DNA of 8,920 nucleotides from an uncultured Hyphomicrobiales bacterium. GTDB lineage: Bacteria > Pseudomonadota > Alphaproteobacteria > Rhizobiales > Xanthobacteraceae. The stretch covers positions 1 through 8,920 of the forward strand of contig CAITEM010000075.1 in the NCBI GenBank assembly GCA_903891395.1, read 5' to 3'. The position numbers were made by a program, and so were the translations under genes. Shown piece after piece: positions 1-5,368 of this stretch. The notes under the pieces are model-generated. The model saw nothing but the letters and a program-made list of their open reading frames with translations, searched no databases and was not told the origin of the DNA. Each line of letters begins with the position of its first letter. The first letter of the stretch is position 1.

Positions 1-324
1 CGCCGTCGGCTCGATGGTGAGCGGGTTCACCACCATGCCGGATTCGAATTTCTTGACCTGGCGGACCTGAGCGGCCTGCTCGTCCGGTTCCAGGTTGCGG
101 TGAATGACGCCGATGCCGCCGGCCTGCGCCATGGCAATGGCCATCTGGGATTCGGTGACCGTATCCATGGCCGAGGCGATGATCGGGATATTGACCGAGA
201 TCGAGCGCGTGATCCTCGACCGGATATCGGCGTCGCCGGGCAGCACTTCCGACAGGCCGGGCCTGATCAGCACGTCGTCGAACGTGAGCGCTTCGCGGGG
301 CTTTGCGTTATTGATCGAGGCCAT
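1..324 (-). CDS. guaB: IMP dehydrogenase, N-terminal 108 residues (partial)
   Basis: Inosine-5'-monophosphate dehydrogenase oxidises IMP to XMP with NAD+, the first committed step of GMP synthesis, in the cytoplasm. The visible part begins MASINNAKPREALTFDDVLI and continues with the family hallmarks: LTFDDVL near residue 13, a PGDADI segment, PIIASAMDTVTES near residues 50-62 and AGGIGVIHRNL near residues 72-82. These belong to the first strands of the (beta/alpha)8 barrel. The frame is open to the window edge, so the CBS domains and the catalytic Cys loop lie outside. The start ATG (complement of 322-324) has a good Shine-Dalgarno, GGAG (complement of 331-334), six bases upstream. It is divergent from the MFS gene. 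The family call is very secure; only the N-terminal fifth or so of a typical ~490-residue protein is seen. Confidence 0.97.
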   Translation of the reverse strand, partial: MASINNAKPREALTFDDVLIRPGLSEVLPGDADIRSRITRSISVNIPIIASAMDTVTESQMAIAMAQAGGIGVIHRNLEPDEQAAQVRQVKKFESGMVVNPLTIEPTA

Positions 325-577
325 CGCCAACTCCGTCACACCCGAAAAGGGAAAAAGGCCAGACGCAGCTTACAAAAAGCCTGTCGCGAGGGGTGTCCCC
401 GCGTCGTCACGGCCCGCTTTTGGGTTGGCGTGGGTCGTTAGCATGGGAAGACTGTGATTCCTAGGCTATTCAAGCATCGCAGGTATGAACACCCACAGCC
501 TGTGAGGCCTGCTTTCCACCCCGGCTTTGCTGTTCTAAGACGGCGCAGTCGATCCCACCCCGCCGGGTAGCTTTTTC
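325..577. other. divergent intergenic region between guaB and the MFS gene
   Basis: This gap must hold the leader and promoter of guaB (minus strand) and of the MFS transporter (plus strand). Read on the minus strand, it contains a small GC hairpin: GGGG/CCCC around a three-base loop at 390-400, extended past one mismatch to about 386-404. A T-run (complement of 374-378) follows, then a pyrimidine-rich tract before the guaB ribosome binding site. I see no convincing -35/-10 pair in either direction, no small ORF with a good ribosome binding site and no recognisable riboswitch. An in-frame TAA at 536-538 limits any upstream extension of the MFS gene. Confidence 0.5.
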
Positions 578-1993
578 ATGCGTCGTGACCGCATCATTCC
601 GCTGATCATCGCGGTTGCCCTGTTCATGGAAAACATGGACTCGACGGTGATCGCCACCTCGCTGCCGGCGATCGCGGCCGATATCGGCACCAATCCGCTG
701 GCCCTTAAACTCGCCGTCACCTCCTACCTGCTCTCGCTGGCGATCTTCATCCCCGCCAGCGGCTGGACCGCCGACCGCTTCGGCGCCCGCACCGTGTTCC
801 GCGCCGCCATCGCCGTGTTCATTCTCGGCTCCATCGGCTGCGCGCTGTCGAGTTCGCTGACCGACTTCGTTATCGCCCGCATCGTGCAGGGCATGGGCGG
901 CGCGATGATGACGCCGGTCGGGCGCATGGTGCTGGTGCGCTCGATCAGCAAGCGCGACCTGGTCAACGCCATGGCCTGGGTGACGACGCCGGCGCTGATC
1001 GGCCCAGTGCTGGGGCCGCCAGTCGGCGGCTTCATCACCACCTACGCCACCTGGCACTGGATCTTCATCATCAACGTGCCCATCGGTCTGCTCGGCATCG
1101 TACTGGCGACCCGCTATATCGACGACATCCGCGCCGAAACCCGCGAGACCTTCGATATGACCGGCATGGTGCTGGCAGGCCTCGGCATTGCCGGCGTCGC
1201 CTTCGGCCTGTCGATCATGGGATTGAACTTCCTGCCCTGGACCGTGGTCGCGGCGCTGGTGGTGGCCGGCATTTTCTTTATCGGCGCCTATCTGGTGCAC
1301 GCCCGCCGCACGCCTAACCCGGCGCTCGATCTCACGCTGTTCCGGCTGCCGACCTTTTTCGCCAGCGTCACAGGCGGCTTCGTGTTCCGCCTCGGGCTGG
1401 GCGCGTTGCCGTTCCTGCTGCCGCTGATGCTGCAGGTCGGCTTCGGCTTTTCACCCTTTCAATCCGGCTCGATCACCTTCGCGACCGCGCTCGGCGCCAT
1501 GGGCATGAAATGGGCGACGGTGCGCATCCTGCGCCGCTACGGCTTCCGCAATATCCTGGTCTACAACGGCCTGATCAGCGCCGGCTTCCTGGCGGTCTGT
1601 GCCTGGTTCACCGCCAGCACGCCGCTGACGGTCATGCTGGGCCTGCTGTTCGTCGGCGGTTTCTTCCGCTCGCTGCAGTTCACCAGCATCAATACGATCG
1701 CCTATGCCGAGGTCGACCACTCCAGGGTCAGCCGGGCGACCGCCTTGGTCAGCGTCGGTCAGCAGTTGGCGGTCTCGACCGGCGTGGCCGTCGGCGCCAT
1801 GGCCGTGGAACTGTCGTTGCGCTACCGCGGCGACGGCATTCTGCAAGCGGCGGACTTTCCACCGGCCTTCCTGGCCGTGGCGGCGGTTTCCGCGCTTTCC
1901 GTCTTCATCTTCATGCGGTTACCCCCTGACGCCGGGGCCGAGATGGCCGACCGCCTTCCCGCCCCCACGGATGCGACCGAGCCGAAGGGCTGA
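578..1993 (+). CDS. MFS multidrug efflux transporter, DHA2 (EmrB/QacA-type) family
   Basis: This is an inner-membrane drug:proton antiporter of 471 residues. The first helix carries the DHA2-type signature around MDSTVIATSLPAIAADIG (residues 20-37), including the membrane-embedded acidic residue Asp21. Motif A is GWTADRFGAR (62-71) in the loop after TM2. A motif B-like RIVQGMGGA with Arg101 follows, and the antiporter motif C is GPVLGPPVGG (142-151) in TM5, so all four antiporter hallmarks are present. Hydrophobic segments continue to about residue 450, ending in a hydrophilic tail, consistent with roughly 13-14 helices and the usual family length. The ATG is fixed by an in-frame TAA at 536-538 with no other start codon between. 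The Shine-Dalgarno is weak (GGGT at 565-568). The substrate cannot be told from sequence, and no periplasmic adaptor or regulator gene is adjacent. The transporter class is secure. Confidence 0.93.
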   Translation: MRRDRIIPLIIAVALFMENMDSTVIATSLPAIAADIGTNPLALKLAVTSYLLSLAIFIPASGWTADRFGARTVFRAAIAVFILGSIGCALSSSLTDFVIARIVQGMGGAMMTPVGRMVLVRSISKRDLVNAMAWVTTPALIGPVLGPPVGGFITTYATWHWIFIINVPIGLLGIVLATRYIDDIRAETRETFDMTGMVLAGLGIAGVAFGLSIMGLNFLPWTVVAALVVAGIFFIGAYLVHARRTPNPALDLTLFRLPTFFASVTGGFVFRLGLGALPFLLPLMLQVGFGFSPFQSGSITFATALGAMGMKWATVRILRRYGFRNILVYNGLISAGFLAVCAWFTASTPLTVMLGLLFVGGFFRSLQFTSINTIAYAEVDHSRVSRATALVSVGQQLAVSTGVAVGAMAVELSLRYRGDGILQAADFPPAFLAVAAVSALSVFIFMRLPPDAGAEMADRLPAPTDATEPKG

Positions 1994-2013
1994 GCGGGCT
2001 GGCGAGTTCCATA

Positions 2014-2108
2014 TTAACCATACCGAGAAGTTAACCCCTGTAGCCAGGACCTAAAACATAGACAAGTCATTGGACTGCTGAGTATTTTCGGTCCCGACCT
2101 ATGGTTAA
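2014..2108. promoter_or_regulatory. inverted pair of TTAACCATA sites upstream of the TPR gene (possible CtrA half-sites)
   Basis: TTAACCATA occurs at 2014-2022 and its exact reverse complement TATGGTTAA at 2100-2108. A further GTTAAC lies at 2030-2035, and the second site also contains GTTAAC (2104-2109). The 8-mer TTAACCAT matches the half-site form reported for CtrA, the alphaproteobacterial cell-cycle response regulator. The classical full site TTAA-N7-TTAA is not present here; the two nearest TTAA cores are 13 bases apart. The right-hand site would sit at or just after the transcription start suggested by the candidate promoter, a position suited to repression. The repeat is directly seen; binding by CtrA is inference. 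Confidence 0.4.
2059..2088 (+). promoter_or_regulatory. candidate sigma-70-like promoter for the TPR gene
   Basis: TAGACA (2059-2064; five of six matches to TTGACA) is followed after 18 bases by TATTTT (2083-2088; four of six matches to TATAAT). This stretch is more AT-rich than the surrounding DNA. Transcription would begin near 2095, about 30 bases before the ATG. It is the best-looking pair in the gap, but alphaproteobacterial promoters are loosely conserved, so the assignment is weak. Confidence 0.3.
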
Positions 2109-2109
2109 C

Positions 2110-2115
2110 AGGTGG
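2110..2115 (+). promoter_or_regulatory. Shine-Dalgarno AGGTGG fixing the TPR gene start at ATG 2124
   Basis: AGGTGG lies eight bases before ATG 2124, an ideal spacing. The TTG at 2292, the first possible start after the in-frame TAG, has no comparable site. This supports 2124 as the ancestral start and makes the intervening TAG significant. Confidence 0.65.
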
Positions 2116-2123
2116 TTCTGCGT

Positions 2124-2252
2124 ATGCGTCTCGTACAGCCAAAATGGCTGATCCGGGCCTTCGGGCTCGCTGGGCTTGCCGTTACGGCGGCCTGGCCGCT
2201 CGCTGCGCAGGCGCAATATAGCGACGCCCGCACCTGCGCCGACCAGACCTAG
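2124..2252 (+). pseudogene. severed signal-peptide start of the TPR gene, ending at an in-frame TAG
   Basis: The 42-codon frame starts MRLVQPKWLIRAFGLAG and looks like a Sec signal peptide. It has basic residues Arg2, Lys7 and Arg12, a hydrophobic core from about 13 to 26, and an Ala-X-Ala site (A28-Q29-A30) before QYSDARTCADQT. It ends at TAG (2250-2252). The same frame continues without any shift into TLATERIAACAKIL and then the TPR domain. Cys38 before the stop and Cys53 after it look like the paired cysteines common in the N-terminal region of exported alphaproteobacterial TPR proteins, so the two parts were one gene. TAG differs by a single C-to-T transition from CAG (Gln). Translated normally, only a 42-residue peptide would be made. 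Alternatives are a base error in the sequence, amber suppression, or true loss of the exported product. Confidence 0.7.
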
Positions 2253-2291
2253 ACGCTCGCGACCGAGCGCATCGCGGCCTGCGCGAAGATC

Positions 2292-4679
2292 TTGGACTCC
2301 GGCCGGCTCAAGGGCGCCCCGCTCGGCGTGGCCTATAGTCTGCGCGGCCTCGCCTTCCTCGACCGTGGCGACATTCCGCACGCCATCGCCGACCTCGACC
2401 GCGCCGTCGATCTCGCGCCCGACTTTGCCCCGGCCTACCAGAACCGCGGCAACGCCTGGTTCGCCCGCGGCAATTACGGCCAGGCCATCGCCGACTACGA
2501 GACCACCATCAAGCTCGATCCCAGTTCGCCCTCACCTTACGTCAACCGCGCCACCGTGCGCCGCGACCTCGGCTTCACCGACGGCGCGCTGGAGGATTAC
2601 CAGAAGGCGATCAGCCTCGGCGCCGACCGCGCCACGCCCTACAGCGGCCGCGGCCAGATTTATCTGCGCGCCAAAGATTACCCCCGCGCCATTGCCGACT
2701 TCGACCGCGCGGTGCGCCTCGACCCGAGCCTCAGCAACTATCTGCTGCGCGGCGAGGCGCGCGAGGGCGCCGGCGATCTCGACCGCGCGCTTAAGGATTA
2801 TCAGGAGGCGTCGCGGATCGATCCGAAAAGCATCGTCGCAATGACCTCGCAGGCCGCGGTCTGGCGCAAGAAGGGCGACCTCGACCGCGCCGTCGCAACA
2901 TATGACCATGCGGTGATGACGGATCAGAACGTCGCCTCGACGTACCGGCTGCGCGCCGAGGCCTTGGCGGCCAAAGGCGACCGCAAGCGCGCGATGACCG
3001 ACATCGGCCGCGCGCTGAAATTCACCTGGGATCCGGCCTTCATCAAGGTGCGCGGCGCCTTGCGGCTCGACGACGGCGATCTCGACGGCGTCATGCACGA
3101 TGCCGAGGCCATCCTGAAGATCGAGCCGGAAAATACCTCGGCCTACGCGCTGCGGGGCGCCGCTTACTCCCGTAAGAAGGACTACGCCCGCGCGCTGCCC
3201 GATCTCGACAAGGCAATCGGCGAAGACGGCACCGGCGATGCGCTGGCCTATAGCGAACGCGGGCTGATCTACGCCGCCCGGAACGACAACGAACGGGCGC
3301 TCGCCGATCTCACCCGCGCCATCGAACTCGGCAGCGCCGGCGCCGCGCCGTATCGCTCGCGCGCCACGATCTACAAGGCCAAAGGCGACGGCGATAAGGC
3401 TTTGAGTGATTTCAGCCAGGCCATCCAGCGCGATCCGCGCCCGCCCGAGCCCTATTTCGAGCGCGCCGCGCTGCGCAAGGCCAAAGGCGACAACGATCAG
3501 GCGCTGGCCGACCTCAACCAAGGTCTCAGCCGTCAGCCGGACAACGCGGCGGGCCTGCTGGCGCGCGCGCAGATCAAGCAAGGCAAAGGCGACGCCACCG
3601 GCGCCATCGCCGATTACGACGCCTATCTGGCGCGCCAGCCCGACAACGCCACCGTGCTGCGGACGCAAGCCACACTGCTGCTCGACACCAAGAGCTTCGC
3701 CAAGGCCGCCGACGCGCTCGACCGCCTGATCAAGGCCGATCCGAAGAATGCGCAGACTTACTACCAGCGCGGTTTTGCCCACGAGCGCGACGGCAAGCGC
3801 GACCTCGCTCTGGCCGACTATCGGCAGGCTCTCTCCCGCGACCGCACCATGAACGACACCAAGCAGGCGGTGGCGCGGCTCGAGGTCGTCGAAGCGCGTG
3901 AGCGCGAGCGGGCCGATGAAGAACGTGAGCGCGAACGCAAGAAGCAATTGGCCGAGCACGGCCGCGACAAGAACGACAAAAAATCGCTGACGACCGCCGA
4001 CAGCCAGAAGACCGCACCCGAAGCGCCCGTCCTCGCCGCAAAGCCCGTTATCGACGCCAAACCGGTGTTGGAGGCCAAGCCCGCACTGGACGCCAAACCT
4101 GCGGCGGAAGCCAAATTGGAAGAGAAACCCGCTTTGGAAGCGACGTCTGCCCCGGACGAGAAGCCGGTGTTGGCGGCAAAACCTGTGTTCGACCGCGACA
4201 AGACCGGCGAAACCGTCACCGCCAGCATTCCACCGCCGCCACCAATCGAGCGCGCTTTGCCGGCGACCAGAATGCCGGCCGAGCGTTCCCAACCCGAACG
4301 CTCGCAGGCCGACCGTGTTGCGCCCTCGCCTCCCCGTGAGCGCGTCGAGCCTCGCGTGCGCGAGCAAGCCGAATACAACGGCCGCGATCGCAGCGAACCG
4401 AAATCGCGCGACCGTGCCGACCGTAACGCGCCCGAACAAAAGACGAAGTCCGCTGCCGCCAAGCAGCGCGAACTCGACGACAAGAAGCGCGACAAGGAAG
4501 CGCAAGCGCGGAAAGAACGTCAGCAAGAACGGCAGCAGGCCGAGCGTCTCGCCGAACGCAAATACGAACGTACCGTGGAACGTCGCCGTCCGGAGTCGGA
4601 AGTTCGCTACTACCGGGCCGGTTCGCCGGAGACGCGGGGCGCGCGCTTTACCGACGTCTTCAGCGACAACCGGCGCTAG
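2292..4679 (+). CDS. tetratricopeptide-repeat protein with charged, repeat-rich C-terminal tail (probably once exported)
   Basis: This long frame holds about 15 consecutive 34-residue TPR units, roughly residues 10-519 counted from TTG 2292. The recurring pattern is a Tyr/Arg-Gly helix followed by a D-X-ARAL-X-DY/F helix ending in a DP turn, for example NRGNAWFARGNYGQAIADYE. TPR arrays are protein-protein scaffolds. The tail has an Arg/Glu-rich helix (about 520-560), a Lys-Pro hexapeptide repeat, a PPPPP stretch near 640 and a highly charged Arg/Lys/Glu/Asp region to the end. With the preceding 56 codons from ATG 2124 (stop codon included) it would be 851 codons and carry a signal peptide, hence probably periplasmic or envelope-associated. 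As written, TAG 2250-2252 separates them. TTG 2292 is the first possible start after the stop, but it lacks a ribosome binding site and would give a protein without a signal peptide. It converges on rlmE. The precise function and partner are not recognisable. Confidence 0.82.
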   Translation: MDSGRLKGAPLGVAYSLRGLAFLDRGDIPHAIADLDRAVDLAPDFAPAYQNRGNAWFARGNYGQAIADYETTIKLDPSSPSPYVNRATVRRDLGFTDGALEDYQKAISLGADRATPYSGRGQIYLRAKDYPRAIADFDRAVRLDPSLSNYLLRGEAREGAGDLDRALKDYQEASRIDPKSIVAMTSQAAVWRKKGDLDRAVATYDHAVMTDQNVASTYRLRAEALAAKGDRKRAMTDIGRALKFTWDPAFIKVRGALRLDDGDLDGVMHDAEAILKIEPENTSAYALRGAAYSRKKDYARALPDLDKAIGEDGTGDALAYSERGLIYAARNDNERALADLTRAIELGSAGAAPYRSRATIYKAKGDGDKALSDFSQAIQRDPRPPEPYFERAALRKAKGDNDQALADLNQGLSRQPDNAAGLLARAQIKQGKGDATGAIADYDAYLARQPDNATVLRTQATLLLDTKSFAKAADALDRLIKADPKNAQTYYQRGFAHERDGKRDLALADYRQALSRDRTMNDTKQAVARLEVVEARERERADEERERERKKQLAEHGRDKNDKKSLTTADSQKTAPEAPVLAAKPVIDAKPVLEAKPALDAKPAAEAKLEEKPALEATSAPDEKPVLAAKPVFDRDKTGETVTASIPPPPPIERALPATRMPAERSQPERSQADRVAPSPPRERVEPRVREQAEYNGRDRSEPKSRDRADRNAPEQKTKSAAAKQRELDDKKRDKEAQARKERQQERQQAERLAERKYERTVERRRPESEVRYYRAGSPETRGARFTDVFSDNRR
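4038..4193 (+). repeat. degenerate 18-base tandem repeat encoding (A/E)KPxxx hexapeptides
   Basis: Within the TPR gene tail, 18-base units encode AKPVID, AKPVLE, AKPALD and AKPAAE (4038-4109). After a shortened AKLE unit come EKPALE (4122-4139), ATSAPD, EKPVLA (4158-4175) and AKPVFD (4176-4193). The DNA has diverged more than the peptide, mostly at third positions, so the pattern is old and probably kept at the protein level. Lys-Pro-rich repeats usually form extended, flexible linkers, often across the periplasm or near peptidoglycan. That role is inferred. Confidence 0.75.
4676..4679. other. shared CTAG: overlapping stop codons of convergent genes
   Basis: The palindrome CTAG provides TAG (4677-4679) for the plus-strand TPR gene and TAG (complement of 4676-4678) for minus-strand rlmE, a four-base tail-to-tail overlap. 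There is no room between the genes for an intrinsic terminator and none is evident in the immediate flanks, so each transcript must run into the other gene's 3' end unless Rho stops it. Confidence 0.9.
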
Positions 4680-5368
4680 TCGCCATCTCCCCGAAATCCC
4701 GTCGCCAGCAGATAGAGCTCGGCCGAATCCGACCGGCTCGCCGCCGGCTTGATATGCTTCACGGTGGTGAAGTCGCGCTTGAGCAGGGTCAGCAGCGTCG
4801 CTTCGGTGCCGCCTTGCAACACCTTGGCGAGAAACGCACCACCCGGCGCCAGCACTTCGCAGGCGAATTCGACGGCGACCTCGACCAGCGCTACGATCTT
4901 GATGTGGTCGGTCTTGCGATGGCCGGTGGCGTTGGCCGCCATGTCGGACAGCACGACGTCGGCGCGGCCACCGAGCAGCGCCTTGAGTTTGTCCGGCGCG
5001 CTCTCGTCGAGAAAATCGAGTTGCATGAATTCGACGCCCGGCAAAGGATCGATGTCCAACAGGTCGATGCCGACGACGCGGCCGTGTTGCGGCGCGCCGA
5101 CGCGCTTGGCGGCGACCTGACTCCAGCCGCCGGGTGCGGCGCCCAGATCGATGACGCGGCCGCCTTTCTTGAGAAAGTGCGCTTTGTCGTCGATCTCCGA
5201 CAACTTGTACGCCGCGCGCGAACGCATGCCCTCGCGCTTGGCGCGAGCCACGTAAGGATCGTTGAGCTGACGGTCGAGCCACAGCTTGGATGACAGCTTA
5301 CGTTTTTTGCCGGATTTCACGCGAACCTTGAGTTCGCGCGCGCCGCTGCCTTTGCCCGGCATGTTCAT
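4676..5368 (-). CDS. rlmE: 23S rRNA (uridine-2552 2'-O)-methyltransferase RlmE (FtsJ/RrmJ)
   Basis: This S-adenosylmethionine-dependent enzyme methylates the 2'-OH of U2552 in the 23S A-loop late in 50S assembly. Counted from ATG 5368 (230 residues), the K-D-K-E tetrad of the family is complete: Lys55 in RSRAAYKLSEID, Asp142 in VVLSDMAAN, Lys182 in FLAKVLQGG and Glu217 in SRSDSAELYLLATGF. The SAM-binding motif I is DLGAAPGGWSQ (74-84), with an acidic strand end near DLLDIDP. A basic 20-30 residue N-terminal arm makes it slightly longer than the 209-residue E. coli enzyme. ATG 5368 overlaps the ppx stop as ATGA, which favours it over ATG 5362 (two codons later) or the longer frame from 5407; none has a clear Shine-Dalgarno. 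It is the second gene of a ppx-rlmE unit and tail-to-tail with the TPR gene. Confidence 0.95.
   Translation of the reverse strand: MNMPGKGSGARELKVRVKSGKKRKLSSKLWLDRQLNDPYVARAKREGMRSRAAYKLSEIDDKAHFLKKGGRVIDLGAAPGGWSQVAAKRVGAPQHGRVVGIDLLDIDPLPGVEFMQLDFLDESAPDKLKALLGGRADVVLSDMAANATGHRKTDHIKIVALVEVAVEFACEVLAPGGAFLAKVLQGGTEATLLTLLKRDFTTVKHIKPAASRSDSAELYLLATGFRGDGD

Noticed and set aside
470..1300. A 276-codon minus-strand open frame opposite the MFS gene.
   Set aside because: It is His/Gln/Asp-rich antisense translation of membrane-helix codons, and the plus-strand transporter is unambiguous.
2250..2252. The TAG as a programmed pyrrolysine or other recoding site.
   Set aside because: Pyrrolysine is essentially unknown in this lineage, nothing in the window suggests pyl genes, and the position is in a variable stretch just after a signal peptide, not an active site.
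2176..2844. A plus-strand open frame overlapping the beginning of the TPR gene in another frame, which might have rescued the gene through a frameshift.
   Set aside because: It is a Pro/Arg/Ser/Thr-rich shadow. The TPR reading is continuous in its own frame on both sides of the TAG, so no frameshift is needed.
4640..4720. A bidirectional intrinsic terminator between the convergent TPR and rlmE genes.
   Set aside because: No stem followed by a T-run was found on either strand near the shared stop; the sequence is coding on both sides.
2532..5282. A 916-codon open frame on the minus strand, antisense to the TPR gene and part of rlmE.
   Set aside because: The translation is Arg/Gly/Val-rich low-complexity sequence with no recognisable domain. 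It mirrors the codon bias and periodicity of the TPR repeats, and it overlaps rlmE in another frame. It is a shadow frame of GC-rich coding DNA.
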